From Ktedonobacteria bacterium (GTDB lineage: Bacteria > Chloroflexota > Ktedonobacteria > Ktedonobacterales > JACDGC01): 64,000 bases of DNA. Shown here one piece after another: positions 10,001-15,995 of the stretch. Position numbers and translations under genes: made by a program. The stretch is from NCBI GenBank assembly GCA_027459785.1, contig DAIDGU010000070.1, positions 42,438 through 106,437 on the forward strand. The letters run 5' to 3'. The notes beneath the pieces are model-generated. The model did no database searches, was not told the DNA's origin, and worked only from the letters and a program-made list of their open reading frames with translations. The stretch's first letter is position 1. Every line of letters begins with the position of its first letter.

Positions 10001-10612
10001 CGTCACAGGGGCCAATTCATATGCACCCGTCGCTGGATTCAGTGCCATCGTCTGGATGCCGAGATCGGCTACTGCCATCACGGCATGGTCGCCATGCTGT
10101 TCCTCGGTCTTGCCCGTCGCGCGCACGCGATCATACAGCGTGCCGATGGCTTCAACGCCACAGAATGTCGTAAAGATATGCGCGTCGCCCGCGATGCAGC
10201 CGCCGCCGCTCTGATGCACAATCGCCGCGTGTTTCACGCTCTCGAAGATGCCAGGGAGCGAGTCTTCGACCGGGATCACAAAACACGCTGAGAGCTGAAG
10301 GTTATTGCCTTTGCCCGCGTTCATCAGCGTGGGGGAGTTCGGCATGAAGCGGCGGCTGAGCATCAGGTCGGCATAGCGTGCGGCGGCCTGCTCGATCTCC
10401 GCTGGCGACTTGCCACTATTCTGCGCCTCCGCGCTGGCGATGGCCCGCGCCACGCGCCAGCACATCTCATCCGGCGTCTCGATGACGGTGCCGCGTTCGT
10501 CTTTTTTCAGGTAGCGTTCGCGCAACACGCGCACCGCCGTATCGGACCATGCCCCCTGGGGCGGCTCATCATGGGATGGCGCGGCGACGCCGCGCGTTTT
10601 TCGCTCGCTCAC
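4043..10612 (-). CDS. nrdJ: Adenosylcobalamin-dependent ribonucleotide reductase (class II) with three inteins
   Basis: NrdJ reduces ribonucleotides to deoxyribonucleotides using adenosylcobalamin to make a thiyl radical. The precursor has 2189 residues; removing inteins at 139-615, 659-1116 and 1229-1640 leaves an 842-residue enzyme of normal size. Cys110 (LQLSACF) is one member of the redox pair. The N-x-C-x-E active-site motif is split: ATNP ends at residue 1228 and CGEQ begins at 1641, so Cys1641 is the expected thiyl-radical residue. Its partner Cys1652 lies in ACNLGSINL. PTGSISIIADCSSGIEP follows downstream. A cysteine-rich tail (CPQCGC...CKKCMSCGYSEC) probably relays electrons. The start is GTG at 10612 with AAGGAAG upstream. 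No adenosylcobalamin riboswitch was recognised; the promoter carries putative NrdR boxes. Confidence 0.97.
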   Translation of the reverse strand: MSERKTRGVAAPSHDEPPQGAWSDTAVRVLRERYLKKDERGTVIETPDEMCWRVARAIASAEAQNSGKSPAEIEQAAARYADLMLSRRFMPNSPTLMNAGKGNNLQLSACFVIPVEDSLPGIFESVKHAAIVHQSGGGCIAGDAHIFTTFCGVEAIGTLYDRVRATGKTEEQHGDHAVMAVADLGIQTMALNPATGAYELAPVTHLWRYDVPLADQVRVRAANGLEVTTSCWHPFMVFDGQHFVERRADALQAGDILPTPNASVRDQWPHHEYREVAGMRMDEEIAWLLGYYLGDGSMGWAKVPMSEPRREKLRWRLFDGRTASLEYARDILARRFGVELTVQQDARGLYSLNTTNAGFIEQFRALLEVHPGPKGELPFPEMVAKSPLSVVGAFLAGLVDSDGHVEAERDRVTITSQSYHLLAKVHTLCALLGLAPALRSREPSGKGRTMVHEVKLAAEPRIADLRDLIGPYLHDELKTTRLAAAAHDHSHSTAERLPIPFVAIEDILQSVGIETKVTAIHRQATVINGESFWLAKWKQGQGIGVEFLPRLIAALRPLVAPEYLPRLAMLERLLQGATVVTTVEKPESSTPFYDFTVADHSTYLAGKHGLTAIHNTGFSFSRLRPAGSIVASTHGVASGPVSFMKIFDQATDSVKQGGCVVPETRVATAQGMVQIGTLGPTEADPQSWHPLPHTVHVANDTGGNRAEEFYYNGLVPVRRLRTNYGYSFTGSMEHRIRVIAPDGGYVWKHLSEIQVGDWVALQKHTYPDDTDYRFPPSDRVPHSNATAITTPERPTAELGEFIGYFIGDGSINYYNPGHNTGRLILTVADSEPEVGARLLQIAQDLFGVTPNPQKKPNDASINYFFASTELVAWLKHIGVTKPSTLELRVPEVAFQAGAEFARGFLRGLFSADGSITAEGYVSLYSISRGLVEDVQQLLLSLGMPSTITVTTDRETALGKNPIYRLRIITREGMREFAEQIAFMSPTKNARLDEGLEKAWEFNDVIPHQGPLVAALYDGPGRGSGPGRSSRGANRELYRDIQHFLPGVAAPRQLTRSRLQKLADKHEEVRNSPLAAFLTNNQFYDQIASIEDDEAVTVDIAVAETHTYIANGFVSHNSRRGANMGILRVDHPDIEEFITCKMSGGITNFNISVAITDPFMQALGRDEEYDLIDPHTQQVVARKRAREIFDKIVHAAWATGDPGLVFLDRANHSTANPIPEIELLEATNPCVVGETRLATNLGLRRMDDLYASQVQIQVATDARVPGQFVDAALVNGEPLVETTGVIFHDAMPVFRTDVGVPVRRLITSHGIEITATPNHRFLTTQGYKRMDHLEYGDELLLQSGEGQWSQDRALPSITLGERSEARMRYRTANGTIHMPTEWSEELGEVVGYIIGDGWVRYEAGIEQDVLGMAIDAQDKDLADTMRQRLINWFGIKGNVTERQGHYQIQTSGTPASFFRQLGIKAVKAHEKRVPESIFAAPRAAVIGFLRGLFSADGSVQIGKTNGSCSVRLATSSKGLALDVQQILLNFGIVSSIKLRREEQVRLMPNAQRELAEYTTKAQYELFLDKVNRDRFATLAGFMQPRKQQKLLGWIAAKKQGSLAEKFITKVAAIEDAGEADVYDTTEFVTHSVISHGVVTKQCGEQWLGPYDACNLGSINLGMFVVDGQVDWAGLEATTRDCTRFLDDVIDVNPYPLDEIREKVRNNRRIGLGVMGWADMLFQLGIRYDSDEAIALGERVMVAVRDWATDESVRMADERGAFANWERSIYKQAAPRRNSTCTTVAPTGSISIIADCSSGIEPIFALAFQHRVKQPDGTYRVLDFVNPFFVRAMDAADIADKVGVLAWVQEHGALHGHPAAAHPALAAYVTAHEVAPDWHIRMQAAFQKGVDNSISKTINLPNSASHEDVEHAYMLAWELGCLGITIFRDGSKGEQVLNMGVKKDEQPGAAEAQAANSAPLVADPLLAETPPAVTVPLATPAVAVPATVPVAPPLPVAAPKRGYTNGVKDRPEMVQGYTRRVRAPEGSVYVTLNSDEDGLLEVFIAVGKAGSDVAALADALGRLISLQLRTESPLSQSERARAVAEQMRAIGGSSSIGFGIDRVRSLPDAVAKAITQHLDEMAAKEAGTADATPASTTGDTASNGHTGGGMPTFPQMQQFAVIGNLCPQCGCNTLVYEEGCKKCMSCGYSEC
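5693..6928 (-). other. NrdJ intein 3 (412 aa) with non-canonical Lys-Gln C-terminus
   Basis: Precursor residues 1229-1640 lie between ATNP and CGEQ. It starts CVVGETRLAT, contains TATPNH (block B) and the endonuclease motifs VVGYIIGDG and FLRGLFSADGS, and ends SHGVVTKQ before Cys. The penultimate residue is Lys instead of His and the last is Gln instead of Asn. Terminal Gln is known in a minority of inteins; the missing penultimate His is less usual. The +1 residue needed for splicing is the catalytic thiyl-radical cysteine of the host enzyme. Confidence 0.93.
7265..8638 (-). other. NrdJ intein 2 (458 aa), LAGLIDADG type
   Basis: Precursor residues 659-1116 lie between SVKQGG and SRRGANMG. 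It starts CVVPETRVAT and ends ANGFVSHN before Ser. Endonuclease motifs are FIGYFIGDGS and FLRGLFSADGS, each followed by the usual recognition-domain pattern (SLYSISRGLVEDVQQLLL). It resembles intein 3 and the RadA intein in the second endonuclease half, so these three probably share ancestry. Confidence 0.95.
8768..10198 (-). other. NrdJ intein 1 (477 aa), LAGLIDADG type
   Basis: Precursor residues 139-615 lie between SGGG and TGFSFSRLRP. The first residue is Cys (CIAGDAHIFT) and the end is GLTAIHN before Thr, so the C-terminal His-Asn is canonical and the +1 nucleophile is Thr. Endonuclease motifs are LLGYYLGDGS and FLAGLVDSDG. Its N-terminal block differs from the other inteins in this window, which suggests a separate origin. 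Confidence 0.95.
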
Positions 10613-10687
10613 GTTCGCTTCTTCCTTATCCTCTGCTGATCATGAGAAACACTGCTGTAGGGTGGCTGATGTTCATGAACCTGTCTT

Positions 10688-10716
10688 AGTATAGCACGTT
10701 ATCTAGTATATTTCAA
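10688..10716 (-). promoter_or_regulatory. Predicted promoter of nrdJ
   Basis: On the minus strand a -35 TTGAAA (10711-10716) and a -10 TATACT (10688-10693) are 17 bp apart, a near-consensus housekeeping promoter. The start of transcription would be near 10681, giving a leader of roughly 70 nt before the GTG at 10612. Confidence 0.75.
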
Positions 10717-10740
10717 GGTCAGCGGTCCTGTATCTAGTAG
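10694..10740. promoter_or_regulatory. Two putative NrdR boxes at the nrdJ promoter
   Basis: Two sites share the core TATCTAGT, at 10700-10707 and 10731-10738, exactly 31 bp apart. NrdR is the ATP/dATP-sensing repressor of ribonucleotide reductase genes; it binds paired 16-bp boxes about three helical turns apart, with a core close to TATMTAGT. Box 1 (10694-10709) matches about 12 of 16 consensus positions as I recall them and fills the spacer between -10 and -35. Box 2 (10725-10740) matches about 10. The spacing and position are what a repressor site would need. No nrdR gene lies in this window. Confidence 0.6.
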
Positions 10741-10807
10741 TACATCACGCCTAGCCCGCCTGGGGGGAGCCGCTATATAGTACTATGTCTCATGGAGACG
10801 AGGCGAT

Positions 10808-10838
10808 GAAAAATCCCCAGCGCAGTGCTGTGCTGGGG
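10808..10838 (-). terminator. Rho-independent terminator of the KGG-repeat gene
   Basis: Read on the minus strand, CCCCAGC and GCTGGGG arms (10832-10838 and 10815-10821) are followed by ATTTTTC (10808-10814). It lies about 20 bp past the stop of the small KGG-repeat gene. Confidence 0.7.
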
Positions 10839-10859
10839 AGCATGCGGGGCGAGAAGCAG

Positions 10860-11210
10860 CTATTGGGCCGCCACTTTCGGCTTGCGCGTCGTCGAGCCGC
10901 CCTTGCGTCCGATCTGCGAATAGAAGTCCGCGCCGTACTTCTTCTTGGTGGATTCGCCGCCGCGCTTGCCGATCTGCGCGTAGAATTCCGGGCCGCGCCG
11001 CTCTTTGACGGTTTGGCCGCCGCGCTTGCCGATCTGCGCGAAGAAATCGAGGCCGTATTTGTCGCGCACAGCTTGGCCACCGTGGCGGGAAGGCTCCGCC
11101 ACGCCAGCGTTCTTGTCCGGCGCAACTTTCGCGGCGTCGGCGTTTTTGACTGGCGCAGTCGTCTTGCTGGTGACGGGTTTAGCGGTTGGTGACTTCTTTT
11201 GTGTAGCCAT
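10860..11210 (-). CDS. KGG-repeat stress-type protein
   Basis: This 116-residue, very basic and hydrophilic protein has an N-terminal Lys/Ala/Thr-rich tail and three copies of a roughly 22-residue repeat of the form GG...YG.DFFAQIGKRGG (the second copy reads GPEFYAQIGKRGG). The KGG repeat is known from bacterial general-stress proteins such as GsiB and from desiccation-linked proteins, which are thought to be largely disordered protectants; the basic tail might also allow nucleic-acid binding. I start at the ATG at 11210, which has AGAGGAG nine bases upstream; an upstream in-frame start lacks one. It is followed by its own terminator, so it is monocistronic. It runs away from the glycosyltransferase gene across a 290-bp gap. 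Confidence 0.85.
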   Translation of the reverse strand: MATQKKSPTAKPVTSKTTAPVKNADAAKVAPDKNAGVAEPSRHGGQAVRDKYGLDFFAQIGKRGGQTVKERRGPEFYAQIGKRGGESTKKKYGADFYSQIGRKGGSTTRKPKVAAQ

Positions 11211-11331
11211 ATGGAATGGCTCCTCTCTCAACAGTGTCGTGGACTGGCACAATCCCATACACTGGGAATCGGCACGGCGTCCACCGGTTGTTTCATCAAG
11301 TATACGGCATCTTCCTTACGAGCAAGTTTAC

Positions 11332-11396
11332 ATTTAGGCCAATTTTGGTATTTTGCCACAGATTCGGCGAAAATTGGTCCGATCGGTGTCCTAAAT
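11332..11396. promoter_or_regulatory. Nested inverted repeat in an AT-rich intergenic region
   Basis: A contiguous left arm, ATTTAGG plus CCAATTTT (11332-11346), is matched by AAAATTGG (11370-11377) and, after a 12-nt bulge, CCTAAAT (11390-11396). The region between the divergent KGG-repeat and glycosyltransferase genes (11211-11500) is far more AT-rich than its surroundings. It could be an operator shared by the two genes or a structured leader. A weak TATACT on the minus strand (11299-11304) might serve the KGG gene. Confidence 0.45.
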
Positions 11397-11500
11397 CGGG
11401 GATCTCACGTGTCGCTCGCGCGGCGGGATGTGACGCAGGGGGCGCGTCTTGCGTTATGGAGATAGGTACAATCGCGTCAATTACGTATAGGGAGCGCCGC

Positions 11501-12511
11501 ATGCCCCAGAAATCACTGCTCGACAAACCGAATGCCCTCGTCATGCCCCAACCTGACCTGCTCGCCGAACAAGACGCGCCGCCCGCGATCTCGCTGGTTA
11601 TCCCCATCTACAACGAGAAAGAGAGCGTGCAGCCGCTCTATACGCAGATCTGCGCCAGCATGGCGCAGGTCGGCGAGACCTTCGAGATCATCTTCGTGGA
11701 TGACGGCAGCACCGATGGCTCGTTCAACATGCTGAAGTCATTGCATGCGGCGGACCCGCGCCTGAGCGTGATTCGCTTCCGGCGCAATTTCGGCAAGTCG
11801 CCCGCGCTGCTCGCCGGCTTCAATCGCGCGCGCGGCGCGATCATCTTCACGCTGGATGCCGACCTGCAAGACGACCCGGCGGAGATCCCCCAGTTCCTCG
11901 AACAGATCAACGCTGGCTATGATCTGGTCTCCGGCTGGAAGTATCCGCGCCTGGACCCACCCTCGAAGACACTGCCCTCCAAGGTCTTCAACACCATCGT
12001 TGGCCAGACCACCGGCGTGAAGCTGCACGACATGAACTGCGGTTTTAAGGCGTATCGCCGCGAGTTGATCGAAGAACTCAAGCTCTATGGCGAGCTGCAT
12101 CGCTTCATCCCCGTGATGGCCGTCTGGCGCGGCTTCAGCATCACCGAGGTCAAGGTGAAGCACCATCCCCGTCAGTTCGGCAAGTCGAAGTTCGGCGCGG
12201 CGCGCTTCCTGCGCGGCTTCCTGGATCTGCTGACGGTGATCTTCCTGACGACTTACATGCGCACGCCCTTACGCCTGTTTGGCACGGTCGGCATCGTGTC
12301 GTTCCTGCTGGGCTTCGGCATCGACTTCTGGGTGGTCGTCAACCGCTTTTACACGAACGATCCGATCCATAACCATCCGATCCTGTTCCTGGGCCTGGTG
12401 CTGATGATCGTCGGCGTGCAGTTGTTCCTTTCGGGCTTGCAGAGCGAGATGATCCGCCACTTCAACTTCAACTCGCGTGACGAGTTCAGCGTGAAGCAGG
12501 TGTTGGATTGA
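11501..12511 (+). CDS. GT2 polyprenyl-phosphate-type glycosyltransferase
   Basis: This 336-residue enzyme is of the DPM1/GtrB kind, which moves a sugar from a nucleotide donor to polyprenyl phosphate at the inner face of the membrane. The GT-A fold is marked by SLVIPIYNEKES near residue 31, VDDGSTDGS (66-74) and the metal-binding DADLQDD (119-125). The C-terminal third holds two hydrophobic segments (near FGTVGIVSFLLGFGIDFWVV and ILFLGLVLMIVGVQLFL), as in GtrB-like anchors. The ATG at 11501 has GGAG six bases upstream. The stop overlaps the start of the next gene (a YbhN-like membrane protein), so the pair is probably translationally coupled and may make and flip or use a lipid-linked sugar. 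The sugar is unknown. Confidence 0.9.
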   Translation: MPQKSLLDKPNALVMPQPDLLAEQDAPPAISLVIPIYNEKESVQPLYTQICASMAQVGETFEIIFVDDGSTDGSFNMLKSLHAADPRLSVIRFRRNFGKSPALLAGFNRARGAIIFTLDADLQDDPAEIPQFLEQINAGYDLVSGWKYPRLDPPSKTLPSKVFNTIVGQTTGVKLHDMNCGFKAYRRELIEELKLYGELHRFIPVMAVWRGFSITEVKVKHHPRQFGKSKFGAARFLRGFLDLLTVIFLTTYMRTPLRLFGTVGIVSFLLGFGIDFWVVVNRFYTNDPIHNHPILFLGLVLMIVGVQLFLSGLQSEMIRHFNFNSRDEFSVKQVLD

Positions 12512-13536
12512 ACACGGCCACGCTGGTTGCCACGCTCCAAACGCGCCTCGCGCCCGCGCTGGCCCTCGCGCGCCGCCCTGGCGCGAAGCGCGCCCTGCGC
12601 CTGGGCGTGCTGGCGTTGATCGTCCTGTTCGTCGGCAAGTCGCTATCCGGTAGTTGGGGCGACATCACGCGCCACCACTGGCAGATCAATTGGCCGCTCT
12701 TGTTCCTGGGCTTCGCGCTGCTGGTCGCGCAGGAACTCTCCTTCGGCTTCATCTGGCAGGCGATCCTCCAGCGCCTGGGCTATCTGCTGCCGTGGCCGGT
12801 GTGTTTGCGCATCTACCTGGCGGCGGAATTCGTGCGCTACATTCCCGGCAACGTGTGGCATGTGCTGACGCGCGTCACCTGGGCCGAACGCGAGGGCGTG
12901 CCGAAGTCCTACGGTTTCGCCAGCATGACGGTGGAACTGGCGACGAAGATCGCCACCGCCGCGCTGGCCTTCGCGCTGAGCCTCTTCGCCTGGTCCGATC
13001 TCAGCCAACTCAGCCACGGCTTCGGGCATATCGCCTCGCTGTCGCTGGCGCTGCTGGGCGTGCCGCTGCTGCTGGTGGGCCTGCACCCGCGCCTGCTGGA
13101 AGGCGGGCTGAATCGCGCCCTGGTGCTGCTCAAACGCGCGCCCATCCGCCTGCACCTGACCTATCAGGACATCGCGCAGATCGTGCTGCGCTGGCTGGGG
13201 AGCTGGCTCGTCGGCGGGCTGGGCTTCTGGCTGGCCGTCGCCGCCGTCACCCCGCTGCACGCCTCGACTGCGGTCGCGCTCGCCTGCGTCGGCATCTATG
13301 CCCTGGGCTGGGATATCGGCTTCCTCAGCTTCATCACGCCCAGCGGCCTCTTTTTCCGCGAGGGCGCAGTAGCCTTGCTGCTGCACCTTTCCGGCCTGGT
13401 GCCAGACCTCGCTCTGGCAACGATCATCGCCGTGCTGGCCGCGCGCCTCCTCCCGACCCTGGCCGAGATCCTCAGCGTCGGCGGCGCGTATTGGCTGGCC
13501 CGCCAGCCCCAGGCAACGGCATCGCTGCCGGCCTAA
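12508..13536 (+). CDS. YbhN/lysylphosphatidylglycerol synthase-TM family membrane protein
   Basis: This 342-residue integral membrane protein has about eight hydrophobic segments and belongs to the UPF0104/YbhN family (membrane part of MprF-like flippases). The family hallmark RYIPGNVWHVLTRV is present near residue 112. There is no catalytic aminoacyl-transferase domain, so a lipid- or glycolipid-translocating role is more likely than lysyl-PG synthesis, by inference. The start is TTG at 12508, inside the stop of the preceding GT2 gene (TTGA overlap); no ATG or GTG lies nearby. Such GT2-YbhN pairs are common in bacterial genomes. Confidence 0.85.
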   Translation: MNTATLVATLQTRLAPALALARRPGAKRALRLGVLALIVLFVGKSLSGSWGDITRHHWQINWPLLFLGFALLVAQELSFGFIWQAILQRLGYLLPWPVCLRIYLAAEFVRYIPGNVWHVLTRVTWAEREGVPKSYGFASMTVELATKIATAALAFALSLFAWSDLSQLSHGFGHIASLSLALLGVPLLLVGLHPRLLEGGLNRALVLLKRAPIRLHLTYQDIAQIVLRWLGSWLVGGLGFWLAVAAVTPLHASTAVALACVGIYALGWDIGFLSFITPSGLFFREGAVALLLHLSGLVPDLALATIIAVLAARLLPTLAEILSVGGAYWLARQPQATASLPA

Positions 13537-13544
13537 CGGCCCCA

Positions 13545-13650
13545 CCCCCGGCCCCTCCCCATCTGCGGATGGAGAGGGGAGAGCAGACAGTATAGGCTGA
13601 TCGCGTTGATCAGGGCTGATCCCTTCCCGAACGATCACCCCCTCTCCATC
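13545..13650. repeat. GC-rich hairpin repeat (CCCCTCCCCATC family)
   Basis: CCCCTCCCCATC is followed by TGCGG and GATGGAGAGGGG, forming a hairpin around 13553-13580. A related half-site, CCCCCTCTCCATCTCC, lies near 13640. Similar hairpins occur after the tsf gene (about 36690-36722) and beside the S53 peptidase gene (30853-30904). It sits between the YbhN gene and the TIR-WD40 gene and may double as a transcription stop. Confidence 0.55.
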
Positions 13651-13751
13651 TCCGATCAATGTATAGCATGTATACCATTCGCCGTCACAGACGTATAGTA
13701 TAGTAGCAACAGATCGAGGGTGATGGGCCTTTTCGAGCGGGGAAACGAGCG

Positions 13752-15101
13752 ATGCAGCACAAGCCGCGCGTGTATCTGAGCCATAGCCCGGCGGATGAGC
13801 CGATTGCGATGCGTCTGGCGCAGGATCTCATCGAGCAGGGCATCGCCGTGTGGGCCGCGCCAGAAGACGGCGCGGAGCGGACGGCAGCCTGGCAAGCGTG
13901 CCAGTGGTTCGTCGTCATCCAGACGCCCGCCGCCGTGGCCTCGCCCACCGTGCGCGCCGAAGTCGCCCAGGCGCTCAGCGCCATCCACAGCGGGCAGATG
14001 CAAGACGGCATCGCGCTGCAACTCGCGCCCGGCGACCGCGCCGCGCTGCCCTCCGGCTGGCACGCGCTGCACCCCATCGATGCCAGCGAGCAGAGCTACG
14101 CCGCGCTGGTCACGCATCTGGCGCAGATCCTATGGGGCAACATGGCGGAGACGGCGACGACGCTACCCGGCGGGCGACCAGGCGGTACGCGCTCGATGGC
14201 CCTCCCAGCGCGCACCTCGCGCCGGCGCTTCCTGGTGGGGGCGGGCGTCGTCGGCGTCGCGCTGGCGGCGGGAACCAGCGCCGTGCTGGCCCAGCACCTA
14301 TCCGGGCATCCCGTGGGGGCGACGGTGCGGGTCGCCGGCACGCCCACCCCGCTGCCCTCGCCCGGCACGCTGCTTTTCACCTATCGGGGCCATCAGGCCA
14401 AGGTCTATAGCGTCGCCTGGTCGCCCGATGGCACACGCATCGCCTCCGGCGCGGCGGGCGACGTGAACGGCGACACGACGGTGCAACTGTGGGATGCCGC
14501 CGACGGCAGCCATGCCCGCATCTATTACGGCCACGCCGGGGCCGTGCGCCAGATCGCGTGGGCGCACAGCGGACATCTGATCGCATCCGCCTCCGAAGAT
14601 CACACGGCGCAGATCTGGCAGCCGGTGACGCTGGCGCTGCTCGAAGATTATCACGGGCATACGAGCGATGTCGAGTGCGTGGATTGGTCGCCGCACGACG
14701 ACCGCATCGCCACCGGCAGCCTCGACACCACCGTCCAGATCTGGCAACCGCTGACCGGCAAGCTTTTCCTGGCCCAGCAGGCGAATACGCTACGGGTGAA
14801 CGGCGTCGCCTGGTCGCCAGATGGGAAGCAACTGGCGATTTGTGGCTATGACAGCACGGCCACGGTGTGGGACGCGGCAACGGGCGTGCTGCTGCGCACC
14901 TATACAGAGCATACCGGCCATGTCTTCCGCATCCGCTGGTCGCCGGACGGGCGCTGGCTGGCTACCTCCGGCGCGGACCATACCGTGCGCGTGTGGAACC
15001 CCACCACCGGCGCGGACCTGATCGTCTATACCGGCCACAGCGGTGAGGTCTATCCGCTGGCGTGGTCGCCGAACGGGCAAACACATCGCCTCCGGCGGTG
15101 A
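13752..15101 (+). CDS. TIR domain-membrane anchor-WD40 protein (reading frame broken in blade 6)
   Basis: Residues 1-135 form a TIR-like domain (RVYLSHSPADEPIAMRLAQD; SPTVRAEVAQAL, where E70 sits where the NADase-type Glu of bacterial TIR domains lies). A basic SRRRFLVGAGVVGVALAAG segment near residue 155 is a single membrane anchor with a Tat-like look. Then WD40 repeats follow, each ending V-W or I-W (TTVQLWDA, HTAQIWQP, TTVQIWQP, STATVWDA, HTVRVWNP). The frame ends prematurely at 15101 after WSPNGQ. One base too many in GGG at 15075-15077 separates it from the continuation at 15076-15261, which supplies the rest of blade 6 and blade 7. The repaired gene would give a complete seven-bladed propeller of about 502 residues in all. 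The role is unknown; TIR and WD40 together suggest signalling or defence. The frameshift may be real or a sequencing error. Confidence 0.75.
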   Translation: MQHKPRVYLSHSPADEPIAMRLAQDLIEQGIAVWAAPEDGAERTAAWQACQWFVVIQTPAAVASPTVRAEVAQALSAIHSGQMQDGIALQLAPGDRAALPSGWHALHPIDASEQSYAALVTHLAQILWGNMAETATTLPGGRPGGTRSMALPARTSRRRFLVGAGVVGVALAAGTSAVLAQHLSGHPVGATVRVAGTPTPLPSPGTLLFTYRGHQAKVYSVAWSPDGTRIASGAAGDVNGDTTVQLWDAADGSHARIYYGHAGAVRQIAWAHSGHLIASASEDHTAQIWQPVTLALLEDYHGHTSDVECVDWSPHDDRIATGSLDTTVQIWQPLTGKLFLAQQANTLRVNGVAWSPDGKQLAICGYDSTATVWDAATGVLLRTYTEHTGHVFRIRWSPDGRWLATSGADHTVRVWNPTTGADLIVYTGHSGEVYPLAWSPNGQTHRLRR

Positions 15102-15261
15102 AGACCATACCGTGCGCGTCTGGGAGCCGCGCACCGGCCATACCAGCGTCGTCTATCGCGGCCACGCCGGCTGGGTCGATGATCTCGCCTGGTCGCCAGA
15201 CGGCACGCGCATCGCCTCTGGCAGCGACGACCATACCGTGCAGGTGTGGCAGGCGCGGTGA
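15076..15261 (+). pseudogene. Displaced C-terminal part of the TIR-WD40 gene (blades 6-7)
   Basis: In the +1-shifted frame the sequence reads GKHIASGGEDHTVRVWEP, then a complete blade (GHAGWVDDLAWSPDG, HTVQVWQAR) and a stop at 15261. It directly continues the preceding frame, which breaks at WSPNG. It has no start of its own with a ribosome site, so it is part of the same gene. Confidence 0.8.
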
Positions 15262-15289
15262 AGCGATTGGTTCATATGCGATATTCCGG

Positions 15290-15748
15290 TCAACGTGCCT
15301 GATACGCCGCTTCCGCTGCGCGCTTCAGGCGTTGCAATGAATTTTCGATGCCCGCCACAAAGGATCGCGCGCCCACTTGCTGCATCAACCGGCCCCGCCA
15401 GCCTGGCGGGAAGATGAAGTCTCAACCATACTGCACGGTGCAGGATGCCGCGTCGAGGGGCGTGACGCGCACCCGTTGGTGCAGGTGCAATTCCAGTGGA
15501 AAATCCCAATACGTGCCAAGCTCGTGCCGCTCCGCATCGACTACCTCCACGACCACCGCGACGCTCCAGTCGCGGCCCATATTGGGCGCGACGATGGTGA
15601 GGCGCTGGCCGACCACCGTGGGGCCAGGCGGTGTAACATCTTCCACCCGCCCATTGATCCATGTGCCGAGCCGATTGACCTGCAACAATTCCCATACGAC
15701 GGCGACGGGGGCCGCGACCCGCGCGACCGGACATATGCTCAGGAGCAT
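15290..15748 (-). pseudogene. SRPBCC-family protein with an in-frame TGA stop
   Basis: The 5' part encodes an SRPBCC/START-like fold: RVAAPVAVVWELLQVNRLG near the start, a central WSVAVVVEVVDAERHELGTYWDFP, and CTVQYG. A TGA at 15422-15424 then stops translation. The same frame continues as DFIFPPGWRGRLMQQVGARS... to a TGA at 15290-15292, giving about 152 residues, normal for the family. Relatives have an aromatic residue at the stop position, so TGG (Trp) to TGA is the likely change. Translation as it stands would give 108 residues lacking the C-terminal helix that closes the pocket. It lies beside another broken gene (TIR-WD40), so either local decay or sequence error is possible. Confidence 0.7.
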
Positions 15749-15891
15749 AAACCGACCTCCAATGACGCAAACGCTGGATGGATGCTTGGCTCAGTGAGGA
15801 GTAGCGACCCATTGCATGACGACTACCCACAGGCGTTACTCCTTGCACTATACGGGCAGCGATCTGTGGCGTCAACAGGTGGGTGGGTGGG

Positions 15892-15920
15892 TTGCAGCGC
15901 GGCGGCTGCCATGCTACAAT
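15892..15920 (+). promoter_or_regulatory. Predicted promoter of the SCP2-like gene
   Basis: A -35 TTGCAG (15892-15897) and a -10 TACAAT (15915-15920) are separated by 17 bp. They lie 76 bp upstream of the ATG of the SCP2-like gene. Confidence 0.6.
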
Positions 15921-15995
15921 CGTTGGGCGGATGGCATGATCACGCGGTCATCTCATCTGCCGGGTGCGCGAATCTTATCAAAGGAGGGGGCAGCG

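Noticed and set aside
10613..10760. Adenosylcobalamin riboswitch before nrdJ
   Set aside because: The leader from the predicted start to the GTG is only about 70 nt and no B12-box pattern was seen.
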